Assembly (NCBI GenBank): GCA_025358295.1
Contig: JANYJY010000035.1
Location: forward strand, 1 to 64,000
DNA: 64,000 bases
Reading direction: 5' to 3'
DNA from: Gammaproteobacteria bacterium
Lineage (GTDB): Bacteria > Pseudomonadota > Gammaproteobacteria > Steroidobacterales > Steroidobacteraceae
Shown here: piece by piece, positions 1 through 8,313 of the stretch
How positions within the stretch are numbered: position 1 is the stretch's first letter
Layout: each line of letters begins with the position of its first letter
The notes under the pieces: model-generated
The model's input: only the letters and a program-made list of their open reading frames with translations
What the model was told of the DNA's origin: nothing
Database searches by the model: none
Translations under genes and position numbers: made by a program

Positions 1-992
1 CCGCCCATGGTGAGGCGCACATCTTGTGCGTTCAACACCGCATCGATGCGCCCTCCCAGCGAGTCGATGGCACTCCATTGCTCCTCCGAGTACGGTTTGG
101 TGACCCGCGGGGCCTGCCACACCCGCTCGACCCGCATGGCATATTCAAATGTGGTCTCGCATTCATCCACGGCGCCGGACAACGGCGCCGCCGACTGGGG
201 ATCCGGCGTGCAGGACAGCGGGATGTGGCCCTCGCCGGTCAGTAGTCCAGACGTGGGATCCAATCCGATCCAACCGGCACCCGGCAGATACACTTCGCAC
301 CAGGCGTGTAGATCAGTGAAATCATGTGTGGGGCCCGAAGGCCCTTCCGTGGATTTGTTATCCGCCACCAGTTGAATGAGGTAGCCGGAAGCGAAGCGTG
401 CCGCGAGCCCGAGATGCCGCAGTAGTTGCACGAGGAGCTCGGCCGAGTCGCGGCAGGAGCCCAAGCGCTGCTCGAGCGTGCGCTCCGGCGTCTGCACGCC
501 GGGTTCCATGCGGATGACATAGCGTATATCGGCCGCCAGACGCTGGTTCACCTCAACCAGAAAATCGATCGTCACGCGCGGATCGAGCGAGATCGTCGCG
601 AGATATTCTGCGAACAGTGGAGTTGCCGGGCTGGCGATCAAAAAGGGAGCTAGGTCACGCTCCTCGCTCGGATCGTACTCGAAGGGAAATTGCTGTGCGT
701 AGGGCTCCAAGAAAAAATCGAAGGGATTTTGCACGGCCATTTCCGCGACCAGATCCACCTCGACGCGCAGCTCCTGCGCGGGCTTCGAGAACATCACGCG
801 AGCCAGATAATTGGACTGCGGATCCTGTTGCCAATTGATGAAATGTTCGGCGGGGTGGATGTTCAGCGAATAAGAAAGAATGCGCGTTCGACAATGCGGT
901 GCGGGCCGCAACCGAATGATCTGTGGCCCTACGTTGACCCATCGATCGTAGCGGTAATGCATGACATGATTGAGCGCCACATGAATCGACAC
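1..992 (-). CDS. Transglutaminase-like protein, N-terminal part (cut by window edge)
   Basis: Translating the minus strand from a GTG at 992 gives VSIHVALNHVMHYRYDR, the usual opening of bacterial transglutaminase-like proteins with a transglutaminase N-terminal beta domain. The start is supported by GGAGA six bases upstream; no ORF-track line reports this frame because it has no ATG near the start. A papain-like core follows: GSCRDSAELLVQLLRHLGLAARF holds the Cys, DLHAWCEVYLPGAGWIGLDPTSG holds the His and Asp. Long members of the family continue into a DUF2126 domain, which would lie left of the window. The cellular substrate is unknown; cytosolic peptidase- or amidase-like activity is likely. 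The next gene on the same strand starts upstream of it and encodes a zinc peptidase. Confidence 0.85.
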   Translation of the reverse strand, partial: MSIHVALNHVMHYRYDRWVNVGPQIIRLRPAPHCRTRILSYSLNIHPAEHFINWQQDPQSNYLARVMFSKPAQELRVEVDLVAEMAVQNPFDFFLEPYAQQFPFEYDPSEERDLAPFLIASPATPLFAEYLATISLDPRVTIDFLVEVNQRLAADIRYVIRMEPGVQTPERTLEQRLGSCRDSAELLVQLLRHLGLAARFASGYLIQLVADNKSTEGPSGPTHDFTDLHAWCEVYLPGAGWIGLDPTSGLLTGEGHIPLSCTPDPQSAAPLSGAVDECETTFEYAMRVERVWQAPRVTKPYSEEQWSAIDSLGGRIDAVLNAQDVRLTMG

Positions 993-1022
993 TGAACGTC
1001 TCCGATGGGGATCTTTTGCATT

Positions 1023-2171
1023 CTACGCGGAACCGCCCGCCGCGCTCCGATACTCGTCGATGGTGGCGTGGATGAACTGCAGTTTGCGGACCGCAGGCGC
1101 CGACAAAACGAAGGGATAGATGTCCAGTAATCCCATACCTCGGCTGATATTGTTCAATACATAGGTGAGCGCTACCCACGACTCGATCATGGAATTGAAG
1201 TCGCGGTGGCGCGGGTTCAGCGGATCGGGAGGCGGCCCCATGTGGGGCTCATCACTGCGTGCCGGCCGCAGTGCCAGCCCGACCGCCCCCGCCGTCTCCA
1301 GTGCATCCACCATATGCAGGTAATGGGCCCATGACTCGGCCCAGTCCTCGGACGGATGCATGGTGGCATAGGCACTGATAAAGCTCTGCTCCCATTGAGC
1401 GGGCGCGCCTTGGTCATAATGCTTATTCAATGCAGCTTGATAGTCCGCACGCTCATCGCCGAATAGTTCACGGAATTCACCGAGCTTCTGATCGCTCGAA
1501 ATCAAAATGTCCCAGAAATAATGTCCCACCTCGTGACGAAAATGCCCCAAAAGGGTGCGATACGGTTCGTTCTGCAGCGTGCGCTCCTTTTCTCGGTGCA
1601 CATCGTCCGCCTCCGCGATATTGATGGTGATCAAGCCATTGTCATGACCGGTCAGCACCCTCTTCGCATCGCCGACATGCGAATCCTCCAGGAATTCGAA
1701 CGCCAGGCCTGAATTTTGGTCCCCGTCTTTGGGGACTACCGGCAGTCCCAGGCCTAGTAAGGTGTAAAGCATGCGCCGCTTGGCCACTTCCAGCCGGAAC
1801 CAAGCGATTCGATTTCTCTCGCTTGTGAGGTCGGGAATGACACGATTCAATCGGCAGGAGCGGCAAAAATCGTTGCGGTCGTCTGCGGCGACAACCCAGT
1901 TGCACACGCTGACCTGATCGTAATTCGCGCACAGGCGATAGCCGGGTGATCCCGGCGGAAGCAGTTCGGCTCTCCACAGCCCGTCCGCGCCTTCTATCAG
2001 TGCACCAATGAGCCCCTTGTCCGGCAGAAACGCGAGCGAGTGACCGCAATTCAAGCAGCGCACGTTCTCGAAGAAAACTAAATTCTGGCAATGCGTGCAG
2101 TGGAAGGTTTTCACGGGCCCCTGAATCATAACGGAGCCGGCCGCAAGCGGGCCGCTCATTGGCTGAATCAA
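1023..2171 (-). CDS. Putative zinc-binding metallopeptidase (Peptidase_Mx type)
   Basis: The 382-residue protein opens with a zinc ribbon (CTHC at about 25-28, CLNC at about 39-42) and a second Cys pair (CRSC at about 103-106). It carries HEVGH at 213-217, a gluzincin-type HExxH with two zinc-binding His and the catalytic Glu. This layout matches the family of putative zinc-binding metallopeptidases with an N-terminal zinc ribbon (Peptidase_Mx). No signal peptide is seen, so it should be cytosolic. An internal ATG at residue 15 (MIQGPVKTFHC) is an alternative start. It lies 30 bp upstream of the transglutaminase-like gene on the same strand; such pairs are often co-transcribed. The physiological substrate is unknown. 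Confidence 0.8.
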   Translation of the reverse strand: MIQPMSGPLAAGSVMIQGPVKTFHCTHCQNLVFFENVRCLNCGHSLAFLPDKGLIGALIEGADGLWRAELLPPGSPGYRLCANYDQVSVCNWVVAADDRNDFCRSCRLNRVIPDLTSERNRIAWFRLEVAKRRMLYTLLGLGLPVVPKDGDQNSGLAFEFLEDSHVGDAKRVLTGHDNGLITINIAEADDVHREKERTLQNEPYRTLLGHFRHEVGHYFWDILISSDQKLGEFRELFGDERADYQAALNKHYDQGAPAQWEQSFISAYATMHPSEDWAESWAHYLHMVDALETAGAVGLALRPARSDEPHMGPPPDPLNPRHRDFNSMIESWVALTYVLNNISRGMGLLDIYPFVLSAPAVRKLQFIHATIDEYRSAAGGSA

Positions 2172-2226
2172 TTCAACGGATAATTCCCCCGCGGCAAAAT
2201 TTACAATGGGGGCGCAACAGTCCGGG

Positions 2227-3111
2227 TCAGTTCCTCAAATCGAATCTAATTCGGAACGGGTAACAGGAATTCACGGGGTGGCCGTCTTCCGTCGAGGCGC
2301 GGTAATGACCCGAACCGGCTTTTGCGAGCCTGAGCGCGGCCTCGTCGAGCCTGGAACTGCCGGTGGATTGAATCAGGGTCGGGTTGGAAATCAGTCGGCC
2401 CATACCATCGACGCATGCCTGGACCGTCGCAATGCCCTGCTCGCCACGAAAGAGGGCGCCCGAGGGATAGAAATCTTCCGCAATGGGAAATCCCGCGCCG
2501 GGGCCGCCACGCACGCGGTTAACGGTCGTCGTTAGCGTCGGTGCCGTGTTGCGGGACATATCATCCACCCTCACAGCCGCCCCTTCCGTCGACTCGGACT
2601 CGATTGGCGGCATGTCGATGGGCGGCTGAGGGATCGGCACCGGATCCCGAATTGTCGGGCCGAGCGACGATGTTACGTCGACGGGGCGATGCTCAGTGAT
2701 GACATGATTTTGCAAAGGGGGCGCAGGCGCATGGACGACCTCCTTGGTCACGGTCACCAGCAAGGCATAGAGCGCAGCGGCGTGCAGACAGGCCACCAAC
2801 AGAAACGTCATCGTGCGGCGCGAAACCATAGGCGTGTTGTTTTGCACTAAGCCGAAGGAATTGACCTGTGCTGAGGCCGAACCCGTAACCGGCACCGCGG
2901 CGATGCGGTGGTTATAGGCGATGACGCTGGTGGCCCAACAGCAACCCACGGCGAATCGCAGACGCGAAAATTGCCCGGGCCGTTCCAAGAAATCGGCCAG
3001 CCACTCCTCCTCGAGCCGCTCTGACAGACCCGCCGGTGCGCGCCGTGCAGCCCGACGAATCACGTCCTGTCCCAGTCCATCCACCCAGTCCAGCATTCGC
3101 TCGGAAGTCAT
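2227..3111 (-). CDS. TonB-like energy transducer with an extra N-terminal cytoplasmic region
   Basis: This 294-residue protein has a soluble N-terminal region (about 1-95, LSERLEEEWLADFLERPG), a single membrane helix near 100-120 (MTFLLVACLHAAALYALLVTV), a Pro-rich linker (PVPIPQPPIDMPPIE) and a C-terminal TonB-like domain (ATVQACVDGMGRLISNPTLIQSTGSSRLDEAALRLAKAG). The domain order fits a TonB paralog that would energise outer-membrane receptors, several of which are in this window. The N-terminal extension before the helix is unusual for TonB. The gene follows the PadR gene by 31 bp and is probably co-transcribed with it. No ExbB or ExbD genes are nearby. Confidence 0.75.
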   Translation of the reverse strand: MTSERMLDWVDGLGQDVIRRAARRAPAGLSERLEEEWLADFLERPGQFSRLRFAVGCCWATSVIAYNHRIAAVPVTGSASAQVNSFGLVQNNTPMVSRRTMTFLLVACLHAAALYALLVTVTKEVVHAPAPPLQNHVITEHRPVDVTSSLGPTIRDPVPIPQPPIDMPPIESESTEGAAVRVDDMSRNTAPTLTTTVNRVRGGPGAGFPIAEDFYPSGALFRGEQGIATVQACVDGMGRLISNPTLIQSTGSSRLDEAALRLAKAGSGHYRASTEDGHPVNSCYPFRIRFDLRN

Positions 3112-3142
3112 AGACCCTCCTTAGACCGGCGGCAACGCCGGC

Positions 3143-3448
3143 TTACGCAAAAACACCGCGGCTAAAACTTGCAAAGACTTCGCCGGCGCGCTTCAGTCCG
3201 GTCGGCGTCATTCGATACAGACGTCGGCGCGGACGCCCGGCACTCGATGGGTCGATGGACTCCCATCGGCTGACGAACCAACCTGCGGCCTCGAGTCGAA
3301 GAAGAATGGGATACAAAGTTCCCGACGCGAGACGGGAACGCCGGTGAACTTCAGCGCCGGACAGCTGATCTGTGGGGTTTTCGAGAAACGCCTCCAACAC
3401 CTTCATGGTCTGGAGGGACATGCGCACTTCGCGATCTTGCTTACCCAT
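3143..3448 (-). CDS. PadR-family transcriptional regulator
   Basis: The protein of about 101 residues contains a PadR winged-helix domain: SLQTMKVLEAFLENPTDQLSGAEVHRRSRLASGTLYPILLRLEAAGWF, then the wing (GRPRRRLYRMTPTGLKRAGE). The ORF track starts at 3484, but the ATG at 3448 or the one at 3421 (MSLQTMK) fits the family better; no strong ribosome site decides between them. It is the first gene of a short minus-strand unit with the TonB-like gene, so it probably controls that gene. An imperfect inverted repeat overlaps its start. The inducer is unknown. Confidence 0.8.
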   Translation of the reverse strand: MGKQDREVRMSLQTMKVLEAFLENPTDQLSGAEVHRRSRLASGTLYPILLRLEAAGWFVSRWESIDPSSAGRPRRRLYRMTPTGLKRAGEVFASFSRGVFA

Positions 3449-3457
3449 GGTAGCAAG
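3436..3457. promoter_or_regulatory. Imperfect inverted repeat over the PadR start codon
   Basis: CTTGCTTACC and GGTAGCAAG form arms around a three-base centre, with one extra T in the left arm. The site covers the proposed padR ATG. PadR proteins commonly bind palindromes and repress their own genes, so this could be an autoregulatory operator; the assignment is inference. Confidence 0.3.
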
Positions 3458-3566
3458 TCTACATAGGGTCTCCACCCAATGCAATCCCTCGCCCGCGGGG
3501 TATCGCCAATCACGGTTGGCGTATGATGCCGCCGTACAAAAACAAGCTGCTCACGAAAGGACTGGC

Positions 3567-5534
3567 ATGCGACTTCAAACGACGGCATTCCTGGTGTTGA
3601 CCCTGTTCTTTGACGTGGCCTCGAACGCACAAACGCCGTCGCTGCTCAACAGCCTGTTCGGGGACCATGCCGTATTGCAGCGAGATAAGGCAATTGCCAT
3701 TTGGGGTCAAGCCTCGCCCACAGAAACAGTAACCGTCACTCTGGCGGGCGCGGTCGGCCACGCGCGGGCTGATTCGTCCGGGCGCTGGACTGTCACGATG
3801 CCTGCCATGAGCGCCGGCGGACCTTTTGTCCTTGAGGCGCGCAGCAGTTCGGGCGCGACGCAGTCAGCCGGCGACATTCTCATCGGCGATGATTTCTTGT
3901 GTTCGGGCCAGTCGAACATGGAGCTGGCGGTACTGCGTGCCGGGGATTCACAGTACGAGATCAATACCTCCGCGAATGACGGCATTCGCATGCTGAGCGT
4001 CGATCACGCCGACAGTCCGAGCGTGCTGGCAGAATTCCGTGGCCTGAAAAAATGGCAAATCGCGTCCTCGACTACCGTGCCCGACTGGTCCGCAGTGTGC
4101 TTTTTCTTTGCGCGCGAGCTGCAAAAATCCATTCACGTACCGATCGGCTTGGTGCATTCATCCTGGGGTGGGTCGAATATCCGTCCATGGATGAGCGCCG
4201 CCGCGCTGCAGGCAACCGGAAGCTATCAGTCGTTGCTGAGCATTCTGTCCGCCTATGCGAAGAACCCGGCGCTCGGTCAACTGCAGTTCGCTGCGCAATG
4301 GGAAACGTGGTGGCGCACTCAATCACACGATCTCGCCGGCAGCGAACCCTGGGCGATCAGATCGCCGCCGACTCCCGGCGCTCATACCTGGCGCCCGGCG
4401 CCCACCGGCCTCGGCGATTGGCGTCACTGGGGAGGCGCCGGGCTAGAGAACTTTACGGGTCTTATTTGGTTTCGGACTCAAATCACCCTGTCCGTAGAAC
4501 AAGCAGCGTCGGCCGCGACCTTGGCATTGGGGCCGATCAACCAAGTGGACCAGACCTGGATCAATGGTCGGCCCATCGGCAATACTTTTGGCTACGGCAG
4601 CGAACGAACGTATTCACTGGCCGCCGGTACTCTGCACCCGGGCGTCAATGTGTTGGTGATGAACGTGCTGAGCACCTACGGCGGCGGAGGCTTGCTGGCC
4701 GGCGGCGCCAAGCGACAACTGGTCCTGGCGGGAGGCGCGTCCATCCCTCTCGATGGCCCCTGGGAATACAGTGTGGTACCCGCCGAGATAGGCTATCCAC
4801 CCCGGGCGCCGTGGGAGTCCGTCGGTGGTTTGAGCACTCTTTATAACGCGATGATCGCTCCGCTGGGGCCCTTCGGCTTTCGCGGTGCGGTGTGGTATCA
4901 AGGCGAATCCAACACCGGTGAAGCCGCCTCGTATCAGGGCCTACTGCGGGGTTTGATGGCGGATTGGCGTCGCCAGTTCGGTCCTGGACTACCCTTCCTG
5001 ATCGTCCAACTGCCGAATTTCGGGCCCCCACCCGTCGCGCCGAGCGAATCCGGTTGGGCCGAGGTGCGCGAAGCCGAACGCCGCGCGGTGGCGGGCGACG
5101 CGCATGCCGGCCTCGCGGTCAGCATCGACGTCGGCGAGGCGCACAACCTCCATCCGACCAATAAGCAGGACGTCGCCAGACGTTTGGCGCGTGCGGCTCG
5201 GCATGTCATCTATGGTGAATCGATCTCCCCGTCGGGACCAGTTGCCATCGCCGCAACCCGCGGCGCCGGTCAAATTGACGTGCAATTCGCCGAGTATGAG
5301 TCTCCCTTGGTCGCCTATAGCCACGAGAATCCCATCGGCTTCGAATTGTGCGAGGACGCGAGGGGCTCCTGCCGCTTCGTCCAATCGCACATCGACGGTA
5401 GTCGTGTTTCTCTACCCATGCCCGGGAACCTGTCCCCGACGCGCGTGCGCTATTGCTGGGCCGACAGTCCGATCTGCACTCTGTTCGATGGGTCGGGCCT
5501 TCCGGCAGGGCCGTTCGAGCTTAAAATTCGATAA
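3567..5534 (+). CDS. Secreted carbohydrate acetylesterase (sialate O-acetylesterase family)
   Basis: The ATG at 3567 follows AAAGGA and starts a signal peptide (MRLQTTAFLVLTLFFDVASNAQ), so the first 65 residues of the ORF-track version are discarded. The mature part of this 655-residue protein has the SGNH-hydrolase blocks of the sialate O-acetylesterase family: SGQSNMELAV with the catalytic Ser, SSWGGSNIRPWM, VWYQGESN, and a late DVGEAHNLHPTNK that could hold the Asp/His. A jelly-roll-like insert lies in the middle (TWRPAPTGLGDWRHWGGAGLENFTGLIWFR). In bacterial polysaccharide loci these enzymes often deacetylate hemicellulose rather than sialic acid; the GH9 gene and xylose genes nearby support that reading. 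Probably periplasmic. Confidence 0.85.
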   Translation: MRLQTTAFLVLTLFFDVASNAQTPSLLNSLFGDHAVLQRDKAIAIWGQASPTETVTVTLAGAVGHARADSSGRWTVTMPAMSAGGPFVLEARSSSGATQSAGDILIGDDFLCSGQSNMELAVLRAGDSQYEINTSANDGIRMLSVDHADSPSVLAEFRGLKKWQIASSTTVPDWSAVCFFFARELQKSIHVPIGLVHSSWGGSNIRPWMSAAALQATGSYQSLLSILSAYAKNPALGQLQFAAQWETWWRTQSHDLAGSEPWAIRSPPTPGAHTWRPAPTGLGDWRHWGGAGLENFTGLIWFRTQITLSVEQAASAATLALGPINQVDQTWINGRPIGNTFGYGSERTYSLAAGTLHPGVNVLVMNVLSTYGGGGLLAGGAKRQLVLAGGASIPLDGPWEYSVVPAEIGYPPRAPWESVGGLSTLYNAMIAPLGPFGFRGAVWYQGESNTGEAASYQGLLRGLMADWRRQFGPGLPFLIVQLPNFGPPPVAPSESGWAEVREAERRAVAGDAHAGLAVSIDVGEAHNLHPTNKQDVARRLARAARHVIYGESISPSGPVAIAATRGAGQIDVQFAEYESPLVAYSHENPIGFELCEDARGSCRFVQSHIDGSRVSLPMPGNLSPTRVRYCWADSPICTLFDGSGLPAGPFELKIR

Positions 5535-5601
5535 TTGGCGCGCTTCCGACTCGGTCAGCGCTCGCGTATGCCCAGCCCCCAAAGTAGTTGCCGGACAGTT
5601 C

Positions 5602-5627
5602 TGATAGCGCTACCATTTGTTTATAAT
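5602..5627 (+). promoter_or_regulatory. LacI-type operator (5602-5615) and -10 box (5622-5627) ahead of GH9
   Basis: TGATAGCGCTACCA (5602-5615) is a near-perfect palindrome centred on AGCGCT and matches the sites at 17623, 25486 and 26650. A perfect TATAAT follows at 5622-5627, so the operator covers the spacer and part of the -35 region. A bound repressor would block this promoter. It closely resembles the xyl-box (TGGTAGCGCTAACA) described for Xanthomonas and the xylose operators of Caulobacter. The likely ligand protein is the LacI regulator at 25550-26587. Confidence 0.75.
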
Positions 5628-5664
5628 TAAGATTGGGCGCTGGGATAATTGGGGGGAACAGCCA

Positions 5665-5826
5665 ATGCATTCATCGGTCCATGCAACCGAAAATCCGCTT
5701 CTTCGTGCCCGCGTTCTTTACCTATACGGGCCTGCGCATCAATGTGCTCGGCCTGGCCAGTCCATCCGATTGGCAAGGATCGGGCATCGTGCTCGCCGCC
5801 GCCATCCTTGCGGGGTATCGCGTTGA
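5665..5826 (+). CDS. Possible leader ORF translationally coupled to GH9
   Basis: ATG at 5665 lies seven bases after GGGGGGAA, the strongest ribosome site in this leader. The 53-codon frame (MHSSVHATENPLLRARVLYLYGP) stops with TGA at 5824-5826, overlapping the proposed TTG start of GH9 as TTGA. The peptide resembles nothing I know and is Arg-rich at the end. It could be a leader whose translation delivers ribosomes to the weak TTG start, or a chance ORF. Another frame (ATG 5681 to 5845, MQPKIRFFVPAFFTYTGLR) is also open here, so confidence is low. Confidence 0.3.
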   Translation: MHSSVHATENPLLRARVLYLYGPAHQCARPGQSIRLARIGHRARRRHPCGVSR

Positions 5827-8303
5827 GCATACTCGCGACGCGTGAATGCGCGTTCGCCGTCCTGGTGATGCTGTGCGCACCCACTCTGATGGCCGCCGAC
5901 CTTCACCTGAACGACCTGGACTACTTCGAGGCCCAGGGACTCAGTGTTCTGACCTATCAGAATACTTTTCATGAGGTGTTCCGCGACCAGAAATTGGGCG
6001 GCATCGAGATCATTCAGCATGGCGAGCGAATCGCCACCGACGGCGAAGTCCGACTGCTGGCGACGCCGGAGCAATGGGATCCGGTGCCGAAATTTTCCGG
6101 GCGCAAGCGCAGCGCTGTCACGGACCAATTGGTCATCTCCTCCGGTTATCCCGATTACTCCTTGAACTATAGGATGGAGGTCACCGCCGAAGGCGAGGGC
6201 TTCCGCGTCGCCATCCACTTGAGTCAGCCGCTGCCTGCCGCCTTGGTGGGCAAGGCCGGCTTCAATCTGGATTTCCTTCCCACTGCGTATTTCGGCAAGA
6301 CTTATCGGGCCGATGATTCCTACGGAATCTTTCCTCGCCACCCGCAAGGTCCCATGGAACGAGGCGCCGACGGCACTGCGACACCCTTGCCGATCGCGCG
6401 CGGTCATCAATTCGTGCTGGCGCCCGAGGATCCATCCACCCGCGTCACCCTGACGTCCGACACGGGAGCCCTGATGCTGTTTGACGGCCGGAATCGAGCG
6501 CAAAATGGCTGGTACGTGGTGCGCGAATTGATTCCCGGCAATCGAACACAAAACGCCCTGGTTTGGCATGTCCATCCCCATGTCATCCCGGGCTGGGTCC
6601 GGCCGCCCGTCGTCTCTTACAATCAAGTGGGATATACGCCGGATCGATCCAAGATAGCGCTGATCGAGTTGGACCCTCGCGACGAGGCCGCCGCAACGGC
6701 CCGCATCCTGCGGCTGGATGACAAGGGCAACTACCAGGAAGCATTCCGCGGCGCAGTGAAGCCCTGGGGAAAATGGCTGCGCTACCAGTACTCGTCCTTT
6801 GATTTCTCCGCGGTCCATGCGCCAGGCGTGTATGCGATCGAGTACGCCGGCACCACCTCCACTCCTTTTCGCATCGCCGCCGATATCTATCGCAAGGGCG
6901 TGTGGCAGCCCTCTCTCGATACTTACCTGGCCGTGCAAATGGACCATGTGAAAGTGCGTGAGAGCTATCGTGTCTGGCACGGTGTTTCCCACATGGATGA
7001 TGCGCGTCAAGCGCCGTCGAACTACACCCACTTCGATGGCTATTCCATGGGCCCATCCTCGGACTCGCCCTATGCGGCCGGAGAGCATATTCCGGGACTC
7101 AATGTCGGCGGCTGGTACGACGCCAGCGACTACGATCTTCGCACCCAGACCCAGGCCCGCGTGATCGGCGATCTGGTCATGATGCGCGAGGCCTTCCACA
7201 TCGACTGGGATGAGACTACGGTCGATGAAGATGCTCGTTTGATTCAAATCCACCGCCCCGATGGCGTGCCGGATGTATTGCAGCAGATTAAACATGGCGT
7301 GCTCGCCCTACTGGCCCAGTATGGCGCCTTCGGCCACGCGATTCCCGGCATCGTGGAACCCACTCTCGAGGAATACACTCATCTCGGCGACGCTGCGTCG
7401 CAGACGGACGGGAGGATCTACGCTTCTCGCCTGACGACATTGCAGAGCGACGGTATGTCGTCCGGCTTGCCGGATGACCGCTGGGCGTTTACCTCGTATA
7501 CCACGCCTTTGAACTATGCGGCCGCCGCAGCGCTCGCCGCCGCCGGCCGCGCGCTGCGCGCCTACGACGATGCCCTCGCCGCCCGATGTCTGTCGACGGC
7601 GGTCCGCGTATGGCAGGACGAACACAGCCATGCGCCGGTCATTTTCCAGTCCTTCAACACCACGGGCGGCAGGCTCGAAGACGAAGAAGTCGGCGCAGCG
7701 GTCGAACTGCTGATCGCGACTCACGGCGAGGCCGTCTACAAGACGCGCCTTGCTGCTCTATTTCCGGTCATCGACAAGAATTTCTCAGCGCTGGGATGGT
7801 TGGCTTCACGGGCGCTGCCCTACATGGACGCGGGCTTCAAGACGGCACTTGGCAAATCCCTGTCGCGGTTCAAAGCCAATCAGGCTTTGGAATTGGCGAA
7901 AAATCCCTTCGGCGTGCCCATCGACACGGGAACCTGGGGAGGGTCCGGTACCGTCGCGGTTTTCGCAGTCCGCATGTACTACCTGCATGAGGCCTATCCC
8001 AATCTCGTCGGAATCGAGGACACGTTGCGGGGCTTCGACTATGTGCTCGGCCGCCATCCCGCCTCCAATGTCTCCTATGTCGCGTCCGTGGGAACCACCT
8101 CGAAACTCATTGGCTACGGCAACAATCGCGCCGATTACACTTTCATTCCCGGCGGCATGATTCCGGGAGTGGTCATCATTCAGCCGGATTTTCCGGAACT
8201 CAAAGACAAGTGGCCCTTCCTTTGGTACGAAAACGAATACGTCGTCGATGCCGCCACGGCATTCATCCTGGCGGCCAATGCCGCCGCTGCCTTCGCTCAC
8301 TAG
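5823..8303 (+). CDS. Secreted glycoside hydrolase family 9 protein
   Basis: From a TTG at 5823 the product is 826 residues and opens with a plausible signal peptide (SILATRECAFAVLVMLCAPTLMA|AD); ATG at 5889 would lose it, and the ORF-track start at 5649 adds a non-signal-like extension. Domains: an N-terminal region of about 230 residues that I do not recognise, an Ig-like CelD_N domain (VVSYNQVGYTPDRSKIAL), and a GH9 alpha/alpha barrel with the catalytic Asp block GGWYDASDYD and a late Glu (WYENEYVVDAATAF). GH9 enzymes are inverting beta-1,4-glucanases or related exo-glucosidases; the specificity here is not predictable. An AGCGCT operator and TATAAT box lie 200 bp upstream, so it should belong to the xylose-type regulon. 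Confidence 0.85.
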   Translation: MSILATRECAFAVLVMLCAPTLMAADLHLNDLDYFEAQGLSVLTYQNTFHEVFRDQKLGGIEIIQHGERIATDGEVRLLATPEQWDPVPKFSGRKRSAVTDQLVISSGYPDYSLNYRMEVTAEGEGFRVAIHLSQPLPAALVGKAGFNLDFLPTAYFGKTYRADDSYGIFPRHPQGPMERGADGTATPLPIARGHQFVLAPEDPSTRVTLTSDTGALMLFDGRNRAQNGWYVVRELIPGNRTQNALVWHVHPHVIPGWVRPPVVSYNQVGYTPDRSKIALIELDPRDEAAATARILRLDDKGNYQEAFRGAVKPWGKWLRYQYSSFDFSAVHAPGVYAIEYAGTTSTPFRIAADIYRKGVWQPSLDTYLAVQMDHVKVRESYRVWHGVSHMDDARQAPSNYTHFDGYSMGPSSDSPYAAGEHIPGLNVGGWYDASDYDLRTQTQARVIGDLVMMREAFHIDWDETTVDEDARLIQIHRPDGVPDVLQQIKHGVLALLAQYGAFGHAIPGIVEPTLEEYTHLGDAASQTDGRIYASRLTTLQSDGMSSGLPDDRWAFTSYTTPLNYAAAAALAAAGRALRAYDDALAARCLSTAVRVWQDEHSHAPVIFQSFNTTGGRLEDEEVGAAVELLIATHGEAVYKTRLAALFPVIDKNFSALGWLASRALPYMDAGFKTALGKSLSRFKANQALELAKNPFGVPIDTGTWGGSGTVAVFAVRMYYLHEAYPNLVGIEDTLRGFDYVLGRHPASNVSYVASVGTTSKLIGYGNNRADYTFIPGGMIPGVVIIQPDFPELKDKWPFLWYENEYVVDAATAFILAANAAAAFAH

Positions 8304-8313
8304 GACAACCTAA

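Noticed and set aside
5681-5845. Hydrophobic ORF MQPKIRFFVPAFFTYTGLR in the GH9 leader
   Set aside because: No ribosome site and it overlaps the GH9 start by 23 bp; the frame at 5665 has better initiation signals, so this one is likely chance.
5739-7295. 518-residue minus-strand ORF opposite GH9
   Set aside because: It is antisense to clear GH9 sequence, has no recognisable domain and reflects high-GC codon bias in the opposite strand.
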